64,000 nt of DNA, taken from Nostoc mirabile CHAB5784. GTDB lineage: Bacteria; Cyanobacteriota; Cyanobacteriia; Cyanobacteriales; Nostocaceae. The number at the start of each line of letters is the position of its first letter. Positions within the stretch are counted from its first letter, which is position 1. The translations under genes were made by a program, and so were the position numbers. Below are positions 55,821 to 64,000 of this stretch, one piece after another. The notes beneath the pieces were generated by a model. It ran no database searches and was not told the origin of the DNA. It saw only the letters and a program-made list of their open reading frames with translations. The stretch lies in NCBI RefSeq assembly GCF_020829645.1, contig NZ_JAIVFS010000021.1:1-64000 (forward strand). Direction: 5' to 3'.

Positions 55821-56066
55821 TTTTTCTTTGCAAATGTTTAGCGCTCAGTAGCGATCGTCTAATTAGTGCTATAGCAGTCTGACAAGTTACTCTGCTATGT
55901 TAGCTAACTAACATATAATTATTCTATGTTATTTAGACAACAAATATAAACTATTGACAATAGATAAACCTTTTGCTAGAGGTTCTTGATTGCTGCCAGT
56001 TATTTAATAGAGATAAGACTGGCTTAAACAGCTTCGTGCTATCTCTGTTTCAAAAATCCTGCACTT

Positions 56067-56756
56067 GTGAAAAACCAACTTCTAGCTGCTCTACCTTCTG
56101 AAGAATACTCTCGTCTTGTTGCTTATATGGAGGTTGTGCCGCTAGAGTTAAAGCAACACCTTTACCTACGTAACCAACCAATTGAGTACGTCTATTTTCT
56201 CAACTACGGCGTAGCCTCTATGCTCACCGTTTTGACGGACGGTTCGGCAATCGAAGTGGCTACGGTGGGCAATGAAGGAATGGTGGGTCTTCCAGTATTC
56301 TTGGGAGCCGATAGGATTCCGGGCGAGTGTTTTATACAAGTCCCTGGCTCTGGTTTGAGGATGAGAGTAGATGCATTTAAAACTCATGTCACCGCAACTA
56401 GTCCGTTGCACGATCTGCTCCAACGATACACGCAAGCGCTATTTAATCAAATCGCCCAATCAGCTGCGTGTAACCGCCTGCACTCAATAGAACAGCGATT
56501 GTGCCGTTGGCTGCTGATGACTGCCGATCGAGTAGAGACAGGCACTTTTCCACTCACTCAAGAATTTCTCAGCAAAATGCTAGGTGTGAATCGCTCCAGT
56601 GTTAGCCTTAGTGCCTCTATTCTTCAGAAGGCGGGGCTAATCGAGTATATTCGTGGGCAAATGACTATCCTTGACCGCTCAGGTTTAGAAGCTACCACCT
56701 GCGAGTGTTACCAAGTTGTCAGGGCGGAGTTTGAGCGTTTGCTTAACAACAATTAA
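56067..56756 (+). CDS. Crp/Fnr-family transcriptional regulator
   Basis: 229 residues, GTG start (MKNQLLAALPSEEYSRLV). The cyclic-nucleotide-type beta-barrel (about 15-120) has PIEYVYFLNYGVASMLTVLT and VATVGNEGMVGLPVFLG, but lacks the phosphate-binding GExALxxxxxR pattern, so cAMP binding is unlikely. A dimer helix and C-terminal HTH (about 165-210) follow: LTQEFLSKMLGVNRSSVSLS. Possible role in stress or redox response. The next gene after repeat block B is a sensor kinase. Confidence 0.9.
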   Translation: MKNQLLAALPSEEYSRLVAYMEVVPLELKQHLYLRNQPIEYVYFLNYGVASMLTVLTDGSAIEVATVGNEGMVGLPVFLGADRIPGECFIQVPGSGLRMRVDAFKTHVTATSPLHDLLQRYTQALFNQIAQSAACNRLHSIEQRLCRWLLMTADRVETGTFPLTQEFLSKMLGVNRSSVSLSASILQKAGLIEYIRGQMTILDRSGLEATTCECYQVVRAEFERLLNNN

Positions 56757-56790
56757 GGTTATTGGTTTCATCTTTTAAAACATTCTTGCT

Positions 56791-57272
56791 GAGTGAAGCG
56801 ATCGCGACGCCGATAGCGAACGCGAGTGCGTCTCGTAGAGAACGTCATAGCCCGTCGTAGACATCGCAAGCTTTCGGCTCAACGATACACCAAAATTAAT
56901 GCGTGAATTACTTAAATAAACAAGCAAACTGGGGTTTGAGAAAGTAAAAGCTCTTTTTACTTGCGGAAAACACCAAAATGAGAAAGCAAACTGGGGTTTG
57001 AGAAAGTAAAAGCTCTTTTTACTTGCGGAAAACACCAAAATGAGAAAGCAAACTGGGGTTTGAGAAAGTAAAAGCTTCTTTTACTTGCGGAAAACACTAA
57101 AATGAGAAAGCAAACTGGGGTTTGAGAAAGTAAAATGTCATTTTGAGAAAGCAATATGCCTTTTTGCTTATTAAATATGAAGTTTTGAGAAAGCAATATG
57201 CCTTTTTGCTGATTGAATATGAAGTTTTGAGAAAGCAATATGCCTTTTTGCTGATTGAATATGGATTTAAGT
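56791..57272. repeat. Hairpin tandem repeat block B
   Basis: Three 62-bp units (56924, 56986, 57048), one 41-bp unit (57110) and three 42-bp units (57151, 57193, 57235). Apart from an extra 42-bp unit and the insertions at 56806 and about 57285, it is nearly identical to block A over about 330 bp, including the leader CAAGCTTTCGGCTCAAC. It begins and ends at HIP1 sites. Confidence 0.93.
56806..56867. mobile_element. 57-bp dispersed repeat with 5-bp duplication
   Basis: Relative to block A, block B carries 57 extra bp (56806-56862) plus a second ATCGC (56863-56867, duplicate of 56801-56805). The target is the HIP1 octamer GCGATCGC. The insert contains GTGCGTCTCGTAGAG, AACGTC and ATAGCCCGTCGTAGAC, related to the repeat at about 9797. 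Confidence 0.9.
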
Positions 57273-57310
57273 TAAATATACGATGCCTGCGGCGGGCGTA
57301 GCGATCGCAA

Positions 57311-57764
57311 TTGGGGAAAATTAAGCCACGACCTTGTAACACTTTTACTCAGTTTCGATACTGAGGTGCAAGATGTATAACGGGTAAACTGATTGAGCTA
57401 CGATTGATAATAGACCCATGACTAAAGTCAAAGCGGATTATCTCACCCGATTCAAACCCAAATTCAATGCTCTGGCTAGCAAACCTGTTAGGGGAGACTG
57501 CAAAAAAAACATATCAACCGTGTTTTGAAATTATTCTTTGTGTGTAGTGGATTTGGGTCTTCGGGGTGGTATCTTTTTTCAAGGTAAGTATCTTAGCGTA
57601 TTTTTGCTCAAAGACTTAGATACAATTGTATGCTTGCTCTCGAATTGTTCTCAATGGCTATGGCGCATCATTGTTTGTTGAAGCGGCACAATAAGAATTG
57701 ATGCAGCTCTAACAGTCAGAACAGAAGTGTAAGCAACATCCAAGAGCCGAAAATAAGAACCAAT
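57311..57764. other. 450-bp gap upstream of the sensor kinase
   Basis: An ATG at 57418 opens 36 codons (MTKVKADYLTRFKPKFNALA...) without recognisable homology; probably not a gene or a small remnant. Otherwise no ORF. The kinase promoter is expected toward the right end. Confidence 0.35.
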
Positions 57765-59483
57765 ATGCCTGACTTCCTCAGCAACTTCCTTTCAACTTCC
57801 TTCATTCCCCACGGGCATTGTTACCTCTGGAAGCCGGGTTTAGTCTGGCTACATTTAACTTCAGATGCATTGACTGCGATCGCTTATTACTCAGTCGCCA
57901 TAGCAATTATTTACTTTAGAAATCAGCGCAAAGATTTGCCAGCCAACACTGTAACCCTCCTCACTGGGTACTTTTTTGTCTTTGCCCTGTGTGGCACCAC
58001 CCATATAATGGGAGTAGTTACACTCTGGTATCCCATTTATTGGTTTACAGGGCTGCTGAAAGCCTTCAATGCTCTATGGTCATCCTATGCGTTCACCTTT
58101 TTATTGATTCCGTTAATTCCAATTGCTCTAGATGCACCAAGTCCAGCCCAGCTAGCCATCACCAACCAGGAACTGTTAGATAGCCGAAGCCGTATCCAAT
58201 CGATCAATGTGGAGCTGGAGCAACGGGTCAAAGAACGCACAGCACAACTAGAAGCGTCCAATCGCGCCAAAGATGAATTGTTAATCCGCGAACAAGTCAT
58301 CCGAGCTGAGGCTGAGGCAGCTAATCGCGCTAAAGACGAGTTTCTCTCAGTTCTCTCTCATGAATTGAGAACACCGCTCAATGCCATCTTGGGGTGGTCG
58401 CAGATGTTACGCAAGCAACATCTGAGTCAGGATAGAATAATGCGTGCCTTGGAGACGATCGAGCGGAACGCAAGGTCTCAAACAAAGATTGTTGAAGATA
58501 TCCTGGATATCTCTGGGATGATCACAGGCAAGCTACGTTTGCAAGTCCGTCCAGTCAACCTAGTTACAGTAATTGAGGCAGCGATTGAGTCTGTGCGGCT
58601 GGCAGCTGAGGCAAAGTCAATTCGCATTCAAAGCCTCTTAGATTCTTCAAAAAATCCTATATCTGGTGATGCCGACCGTTTACAGCAAGTCCTTTGGAAC
58701 CTGCTTTCAAACGCCATCAAATTCACACCCAAAGGAGGGCGATTACAGATCCGCTTGGAACGGGTCAATTCCCATGTCGAAATTACCGTTAGCGATACAG
58801 GAGTTGGCATCAGCCCGGATTTTCTACCCTATGTCTTCGATCGCTTCCGCCAACACGACAGTACCACCACCCGAAGTTATGGTGGACTAGGTTTAGGGTT
58901 AGCAATTGCTCGTCAACTAATTGAATTACATGGCGGGACAATAACCGTGGCAAGTCCAGGAATCGGACAGGGGACAACCTTTATTGTCAAGCTGCCCGTC
59001 ATGATTATCCACAAACCATCAAGTGAGCCAGAGGCATTAGACTCGATCGCTGAAGTTGATGGCAAGATTGATGCTCCGCTTACATTGTCAGGCTTACAGA
59101 TATTGGTTGTGGAGGACGAGGCAGATTCGCTAGAATTGCTAAGTACAATTTTGCAAGAGTATGGTGCCCAAGTCATTTCCGTTGCCTCTGTCAGTGAAGC
59201 ATTGGAAATCATCGAAAACGCGACAAGTCAGAGGTTAGATGTTTTAGTGAGCGATATTGGGATGCCGAATGAGGATGGCTACTCCCTAATTCGGAAACTG
59301 CGGCAACTTGAAGCACAGCGTGGCGGTCGGATGCCAGCCGTTGCACTAACGGCGTATGCAAGAAGCGACGATCGCAAACAGGCTTTGTTAGCAGGCTTTC
59401 AGATGCATCTTCCCAAACCCGTAGAAGCAGCGGAGTTAGCGACGGTGATTGCTAGTCTGACAGGACGAACGGGAAGATTTTAA
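57765..59483 (+). CDS. Hybrid histidine kinase with ethylene-receptor-like sensor
   Basis: 572 residues. Three N-terminal membrane helices (about 25-120) resemble the ethylene-binding domain: WLHLTSDALTAIAYYSVAIA (Asp) and LCGTTHIMGVVTLW, where Cys and His four residues apart match the copper ligands of plant ETR1 (CGATH). A coiled coil with LEQRVKERTAQLEASNRAKD follows, then HisKA with VLSHELRTPLNAILG (His), HATPase with WNLLSNAIKFTPKGG and SYGGLGLGLAIARQL, and a C-terminal receiver (VVEDEADSLELL, DVLVSDIGMP with phospho-Asp, ALTAYA). No GAF domain. Whether it binds ethylene is inferred. Confidence 0.92.
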   Translation: MPDFLSNFLSTSFIPHGHCYLWKPGLVWLHLTSDALTAIAYYSVAIAIIYFRNQRKDLPANTVTLLTGYFFVFALCGTTHIMGVVTLWYPIYWFTGLLKAFNALWSSYAFTFLLIPLIPIALDAPSPAQLAITNQELLDSRSRIQSINVELEQRVKERTAQLEASNRAKDELLIREQVIRAEAEAANRAKDEFLSVLSHELRTPLNAILGWSQMLRKQHLSQDRIMRALETIERNARSQTKIVEDILDISGMITGKLRLQVRPVNLVTVIEAAIESVRLAAEAKSIRIQSLLDSSKNPISGDADRLQQVLWNLLSNAIKFTPKGGRLQIRLERVNSHVEITVSDTGVGISPDFLPYVFDRFRQHDSTTTRSYGGLGLGLAIARQLIELHGGTITVASPGIGQGTTFIVKLPVMIIHKPSSEPEALDSIAEVDGKIDAPLTLSGLQILVVEDEADSLELLSTILQEYGAQVISVASVSEALEIIENATSQRLDVLVSDIGMPNEDGYSLIRKLRQLEAQRGGRMPAVALTAYARSDDRKQALLAGFQMHLPKPVEAAELATVIASLTGRTGRF

Positions 59484-59621
59484 TTTGTTCTAGGGATATT
59501 TGTCAAGTTAAACTTTAGTTTAAGGTGGGCGATCGCATCCTTATTCCCTGCACTGTTGCTTAGAGCTAATACTCATACTGTCGGGCTGTTGAGTGCCGAT
59601 TTTGAGCCACTAGTAAAACAA

Positions 59622-59826
59622 CTTTTTATCTGAATTTTTTAGAATTGTAGGTTGGGTTGAACATTCGTGTTACCCAACAATTAACGCTTGATGTTGGGTT
59701 TCGTTCCTCAAACGCCACTTGCTTCAAGTCGGGCATTGCCCGCCCAACGCAGTGGCTCCCCAACCTACACAGGTTAAGGTTTTCATGCCTAACCCAAGCG
59801 TATTGCTTTTTATCTGAATTTTTTAG
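59622..59826. repeat. Repeat element flanked by 21-bp direct repeats
   Basis: Identical 21-bp sequences (beginning CTTTTTATCTG and ending TTTTTTAG) at 59622-59642 and 59806-59826 flank 163 bp. Inside are GTAGGTTGGGTTG and its partner CCCCAACCTAC, plus TGTTACCCAACA and TGTTGGGTTTCG, a well-known type of cyanobacterial dispersed repeat. No ORF. Confidence 0.85.
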
Positions 59827-59908
59827 TAACCTCACCTTACCTTTGCCTTAACCAAATAAAACCAGTATTTGCTGTATAGGTAACAACTTTGATGGTTTAA
59901 CACAGCAA

Positions 59909-62900
59909 ATGCTAAATTTCAAGCGTCAGCGATATCTCCTACTCAGCCTGCTGGTAGCAGCAGTAATAGTAGTAAGTGGTATCCAGGTAGTCAGCGCCGT
60001 GCTGACGACTAGCCCGGTTGGCGACCTTGCCGAAGGTGGGGCATTATTACCCACAGGTCAGATAATCACACCCGCAGCAGCACCAGGCTCAACTTTCGCA
60101 CCTTTGGCGACTGGTTTGCGTACAGATAATAATGCTGATGCTGCCGAAGCTGTAACCACAGCCCTCAGCCCTGATGGTAAAACTCTACTGGTGCTTACCA
60201 GTGGCTATAACCAGAACTTTAAGGATGAAAATACTGGTGCTAATCTCACTTATCCTGTCTTAGACCCCTTAACTGGCAAACCGAGTGCTACAACAACTCG
60301 AAAAGCCGAATGGGTTTTTGTCTATGATGTCAGCAACGGTAAGTTAGTTAAACGGCAGCAGATTAACATTCCCAATACGTATAATGGCCTAGCTTGGGCA
60401 AAAGACGGCAAAGGCTTTTATGTATCAGGCGGCATTGATGATCGTGTTTATGCTTATGCCTCTAATGGTAGCCAGTATTTGCCAAATGCTCCCTTCATTT
60501 TGCTAGGACACAATTCCGAACAAACTGCGCCCTTCCCTAGCTACGATGGTGGTTTGTTGAAAGACACGCCAGCTAAACTTGCATCCACAGGAGCAGTTGT
60601 CGCAGGTCTTGCTGTCAGCAAAGATGGCAAAACTTTAGTAGCTGCTAATTTTGAAAACGACTCAATATCAATTGTTGATACTACTACCCGTCAGGTACTC
60701 AAGGAAATTAAGTTCTTTAGACCAGGCGATCGAATAGCAACAGGAGAATTTCCTTTTGATGTAGCTATTAAGAGTGCAGAAAACGGTGCGGCGGCTAAAG
60801 TCTTTGTTACTAGCCAACGCGATAACGAGGTGGTTGCTGTTAGCATTGCTTCCGGGCAAATTACCCGTATACCTGTAGGTAGCCAACCAAACAAGGTGCT
60901 GTTATCAACAGACCAAAAGCGACTGTATGTAGCTAACGGGAATAGTGACTCGGTTTCAGTCCTTGACACAAATACCAATAGCGTTGTCCAAACGATCTCT
61001 CTGTCACGACCGAGTGATCAGTACAAAGGAGCAAATCCCAACTCTGTAGCTCTGAGTCCAGATGAACGTCAGCTTTACGTGACTCTAGGCGGTGAGAACG
61101 CTGTTGCTGTTGTGGACTTGCAATCATCTGGTCGGGTGATTGGACGTATCCCTACTGGCTGGTATCCCAATTCTGTAAGCGTCAGTAAAGATGGTCAAAA
61201 GCTTTACGTTGTCAATGCCAAAAGCAATTCTGGCCCCAACCCCTCCAATAACCGAACAACACCAGCAGGACTAGCACGCAACACAACTTTTAGAAACGAC
61301 TACAACTGGGCTTTGGAAAAAGCTGGAATCTCAGTTATTCCAGTTCCCAAAGGTGGGGCTTTAGCTAGCCTTTCGGAACAGGTAGATAGAAACAACGGTT
61401 TCTACAATCGCCGTCCTGACCGGACAATGAGGTTTCTCCAGAATAAAATTAAGCACGTTATCTACATCGTTAAAGAAAATCGCACCTACGACCAGGTACT
61501 CGGTGATTTACCTGTTGGTAACGGTGACCCCGCGCTGACTTTATTCCCGCAATCGATTTCACCCAACCATCACAAGTTAGCCCTTGACTTTGTGACTTTT
61601 GATAACTTCTATGATTCTGGTGAGTCAAGCGGTGTGGGCTGGAACTGGTCTACATACGGACGGACTACCGATTACACTGAAAAAACTCAGTCAGTACTTT
61701 ATGGCAACGCTGGGTTTAGCGGTTTGACATACGACTACGAAGGTACTAACCGTAACATTAACCTTGCCCTACCGCAAACTTCCTCTAATCCTTCCCAATT
61801 AAATACACGAGTAACGGGAGTGTTAGATCCCTCTGGTCAATCTTCTATTTTGCCTGGAGATCAAGATGTAAATGCCCCCGTAGGCGATGGCGAACTGAAT
61901 TCAAACGCTATCGGCGGCTATCTTTGGGATGCAGCATTGCGTGCTGGTAAGACTGTACGCAATTACGGTTTCTTCGTTGACGGCAACTACAGTAGTGCCC
62001 AAGCAGATCCCACAAAACCAGATCCCACCAACCCGCTTTACATCCCTATCTCCCCAAATCCTGCTGCTAATAATATTCCCCAAGCTGTAGCTGCTAAAAC
62101 TGTATTGTTGGATAAAACTGACATCTATTTCCGCGGATACGACCAAAAGAATTCTGACATCTATCTCTACAACGAATGGGCACGGGATATTGATAGCTAT
62201 CTGGCAAGGAATGAATTGCCCAACTTGTCACTAGTGCGTTTGCCTCACGACCACTTTGGTGATTTTGGTAACGCCATAGCTGGTTTGAATACTGCCCCAC
62301 TGCAAATGGCTGATAATGATTATGCCGTCGGCTTGCTGGTAGAGAAAATCTCCAAGTCTCTTCTGTGGAAAGAAACTGCGATCGTTGTGGTAGAAGATGA
62401 TTGCCAGAATGGCCCTGACCATGTTGATAGTCATCGCTCAGTAGTCTACATTATTTCGCCTTACACTAAGCGAAATGTCGTAATCAGCACTAACTACAAC
62501 ACTGTTAGCCTGGTGCGAACAATGGAAGATTTACTGAACATTGGTTATTTAGGAATGAATGACGCCAATACCAAACCAATGTCGGATGCATTCACTAGAG
62601 AACCAAACTTTACTGCTTATAAAGCTGTCGTCCCAGGTAACTTGTGTGCTGATCCTGTAGATCCCAAACTAGTGCCAGCTTGCCAAGACAAGAATGTCGA
62701 AAAGACAGCAGCTATTCCTCCCCTGCGTAACAAACAGTGGTGGACGCAAGCAACCAAGGACTTCTACTTTGAAGTCGAAGATAAGTTAGATCCTGAGAAA
62801 TTCAACCGCGTACTTTGGGCTGGGATTCAAGGCGACAATGTGCCTTATCCAACAGAGCGCAGCCATGCCGACCTTGGCCAAAATCGCGCCCAACTTCTCA

Positions 62901-62947
62901 AAAAATGGAGTTTGAGTACAGATAACCTCTCTGCTCAAGCAAACTAA
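59909..62947 (+). CDS. Exported YncE-like beta-propeller / phosphoesterase fusion
   Basis: 1012 residues. Signal anchor LLLSLLVAAVIVVSGIQVVS (about 9-28). A YVTN/YncE beta-propeller (about 60-470) with blades such as LSPDGKTLLVLTSG, SKDGKTLVAANFENDSISIV, STDQKRLYVANGNSDSVSVL and SPDERQLYVTLGGENAVAVV. A C-terminal alkaline-phosphatase-superfamily phosphoesterase (about 510-900) with KHVIYIVKENRTYDQVLGDL, VTFDNFYDSGESSGVGWNWS and VVEDDCQNGPDHVDSHRSVV. Probably a periplasmic or surface phosphatase or phospholipase C-like enzyme. Confidence 0.9.
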   Translation: MLNFKRQRYLLLSLLVAAVIVVSGIQVVSAVLTTSPVGDLAEGGALLPTGQIITPAAAPGSTFAPLATGLRTDNNADAAEAVTTALSPDGKTLLVLTSGYNQNFKDENTGANLTYPVLDPLTGKPSATTTRKAEWVFVYDVSNGKLVKRQQINIPNTYNGLAWAKDGKGFYVSGGIDDRVYAYASNGSQYLPNAPFILLGHNSEQTAPFPSYDGGLLKDTPAKLASTGAVVAGLAVSKDGKTLVAANFENDSISIVDTTTRQVLKEIKFFRPGDRIATGEFPFDVAIKSAENGAAAKVFVTSQRDNEVVAVSIASGQITRIPVGSQPNKVLLSTDQKRLYVANGNSDSVSVLDTNTNSVVQTISLSRPSDQYKGANPNSVALSPDERQLYVTLGGENAVAVVDLQSSGRVIGRIPTGWYPNSVSVSKDGQKLYVVNAKSNSGPNPSNNRTTPAGLARNTTFRNDYNWALEKAGISVIPVPKGGALASLSEQVDRNNGFYNRRPDRTMRFLQNKIKHVIYIVKENRTYDQVLGDLPVGNGDPALTLFPQSISPNHHKLALDFVTFDNFYDSGESSGVGWNWSTYGRTTDYTEKTQSVLYGNAGFSGLTYDYEGTNRNINLALPQTSSNPSQLNTRVTGVLDPSGQSSILPGDQDVNAPVGDGELNSNAIGGYLWDAALRAGKTVRNYGFFVDGNYSSAQADPTKPDPTNPLYIPISPNPAANNIPQAVAAKTVLLDKTDIYFRGYDQKNSDIYLYNEWARDIDSYLARNELPNLSLVRLPHDHFGDFGNAIAGLNTAPLQMADNDYAVGLLVEKISKSLLWKETAIVVVEDDCQNGPDHVDSHRSVVYIISPYTKRNVVISTNYNTVSLVRTMEDLLNIGYLGMNDANTKPMSDAFTREPNFTAYKAVVPGNLCADPVDPKLVPACQDKNVEKTAAIPPLRNKQWWTQATKDFYFEVEDKLDPEKFNRVLWAGIQGDNVPYPTERSHADLGQNRAQLLKKWSLSTDNLSAQAN

Positions 62948-62960
62948 TCAAAACAACAGA

Positions 62961-63006
62961 GTCATTAGTTATTAGTTATTAGTCATTAGTCATTAGTCAT
63001 TAGTCC
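62961..63006. repeat. Heptamer array, GTCATTA
   Basis: Tandem TTAGTTA and TTAGTCA heptamers after the phosphoesterase gene. Confidence 0.88.
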
Positions 63007-63012
63007 TTGAAT

Positions 63013-63037
63013 ACCACGTCCAAAGAGTGAACGTGGT
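63013..63037 (+). terminator. Small hairpin after the phosphoesterase gene
   Basis: ACCACGT pairs with ACGTGGT around an 11-nt loop, then TTG; no long T-run, so a weak terminator at best. Confidence 0.4.
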
Positions 63038-63110
63038 TTGAATTAGTCATTGATAAGAAATTTTTTGGACGCCACAAGAGGCGGGGTATGCATCTGCATA
63101 GCTTCTTTAC

Positions 63111-63162
63111 CAATGACCAATGACCAATGACCAATGACCAATGACCAATGACTAATGACTAC
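63111..63162. repeat. Heptamer array, ATGACCA
   Basis: Five ATGACCA and three ATGACTA-type copies just upstream of the PEP-CTERM gene. Confidence 0.9.
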
Positions 63163-63215
63163 TTAATCAAGTCTATTTACATAGTTTTCGTGAATTTATC
63201 TTGAGGGAAATTGAT

Positions 63216-63758
63216 ATGAAATTGGTCTGGCAATTAACGCTTGCTACTAGTTGTGCCTTAATTTTTGCTGCCGTAGGTGCAAAATCGGTATCTGCCGCAC
63301 TGATTAATTACGCTTTTAGCGTCGATAGTCCTGTAACTAAAGGAGAAGGTTTTTTTAGTTTCGATGATTCAACTTTCAGTGAGGATAATATTCCGGTAGC
63401 ACTAGTTGAATCACTAAGTTTTCAATTCAACAATGACTCTAATATTTACACCGAAAAGGATGATACTGAATATCCAGGATATCCGATTGTATTTTCAACC
63501 ACATTTTTAACAGGTACGGAATCTGTTGGATTGCAATATGTGTTCTTCGATAAAGCTAATCCTTTAAGCTCCATCACATACACAATTGATGGATATGATT
63601 TTGCGATCGCTTCTGCCGATGATATCCAAATTGGCTCAGGTAAAGTTACTTATAGACAAGTTCCTGAGCCTGCAACTTTAGGTGGCACTTTCATTGCTTG
63701 CAGCATTGGCTGGCTCATGAAAAGAAAGTTAACATCAAATAAAAAGGTTAAAGCTTAA
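63216..63758 (+). CDS. PEP-CTERM sorting-domain protein
   Basis: 180 residues from ATG 63216, chosen because GAGGG lies about 8 nt before it (a TTG at 63201 is too early). Signal peptide MKLVWQLTLATSCALIFAAV then VSA. The mature part is beta-rich with acidic patches (NDSNIYTEKDDTEYPGYP). The C-terminal sorting signal is VPEPATLGG, a short membrane helix (TFIACSIGWLM) and basic KRKLTSNKKVK. The exosortase system would process it to the cell surface. Function unknown. Confidence 0.92.
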   Translation: MKLVWQLTLATSCALIFAAVGAKSVSAALINYAFSVDSPVTKGEGFFSFDDSTFSEDNIPVALVESLSFQFNNDSNIYTEKDDTEYPGYPIVFSTTFLTGTESVGLQYVFFDKANPLSSITYTIDGYDFAIASADDIQIGSGKVTYRQVPEPATLGGTFIACSIGWLMKRKLTSNKKVKA

Positions 63759-63803
63759 CCTTAGCTTGAGCTTTCAATGATGGGAAATGACTAATGACTC
63801 AAA

Positions 63804-63832
63804 ATCCCACGGCTAAAAACCGTGGGATGAGT
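63804..63832 (+). terminator. Terminator hairpin after PEP-CTERM gene
   Basis: ATCCCACGGCT..., stem ATCCCACGG with CCGTGGGAT and loop CTAAAAA, followed by GAGTTAATTTCTTT. Confidence 0.7.
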
Positions 63833-64000
63833 TAATTTCTTTAAATACCCAGATAATTTGCCATTAGAGATTTATGAAAATTCTAGTTACAGTATTTACA
63901 GGCAAGTGAGTCTGGTGAGTTCAATCAATAAATAATCGGTACAGTCAACCTGCACCGATTACTAAGTCTCACTCGAATTAAACATCCCATTGTTTCACGC

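Noticed and set aside
57418-57528. Short ORF MTKVKADYLTRF...
   Set aside because: Only 36 codons, no Shine-Dalgarno sequence and no recognisable homolog; kept as a note in the gap entry only.

Overview
The window is chromosomal DNA from a cyanobacterium, most likely a filamentous heterocyst-forming one (Nostoc/Anabaena-like). The evidence is the very frequent HIP1 octamer GCGATCGC, many short tandem heptamer arrays of the Nostocales type (STRR), gamma-tocopherol methyltransferase, a fused thioredoxin reductase-thioredoxin (NTRC), the ClpR/ClpP pair, a xisH/xisI pair and a PEP-CTERM protein. No rRNA, tRNA or CRISPR array was recognised.

Layout. 0-25 kb is mostly housekeeping: tocopherol methylation, a Trk/Ktr potassium system, queA, a YraN nuclease, an amidase, CTP synthase, a ROK kinase, a dipeptide-type ABC permease and NTRC. 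Small toxin-antitoxin-like pairs, two Uma2 nucleases and an Rpn-type nuclease lie between them. 24.6-37.3 kb is a protein or surface glycosylation region: a type IV pilin-like gene, a TPR/SPINDLY O-GlcNAc-transferase-like enzyme, a broken xisH with intact xisI, then a minus-strand run of a double GT4 enzyme, a double GT2 enzyme, a DegT aminotransferase, a hexapeptide acetyltransferase and a TPR-methyltransferase. The pilin-linked transferase and the methyltransferase share an N-terminal TPR module, and the two glycosyltransferases share a C-terminal domain. 38-49 kb holds an FHA-Ser/Thr kinase next to a PP2C phosphatase, an amino-acid binding lipoprotein, an aminotransferase, a J-domain protein and clpR-clpP. 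47.4-57.3 kb is a scarred accessory island: two tandem vWA genes, a HEPN two-gene module, VapBC, two scraps of a third vWA gene, a DUF262 plus HNH pair, a decayed VapBC locus cut by a MITE, CheB, a Crp-like regulator, and two copies of an unusual hairpin-rich tandem repeat block. 57.7-64 kb has a histidine kinase with an ethylene-receptor-like sensor, a large exported beta-propeller/phosphoesterase and a PEP-CTERM protein.

The strongest theme is small-repeat activity that can be read directly. A 193-bp MITE with a 5-bp duplication cuts off the end of a TPR gene. A 151-163-bp MITE family has one copy inside a PIN toxin gene. A 57-bp dispersed repeat sits in a HIP1 site with a 5-bp duplication, shown by the unoccupied twin block 2.9 kb away. 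In-frame repeat insertions lie inside yraN and amiC, and heptamer arrays supply start or stop codons to several genes. The most novel-looking items are the duplicated 62/42-nt hairpin repeat blocks, the shared-module glycosylation cluster, and the vWA/HEPN/DUF262 island.
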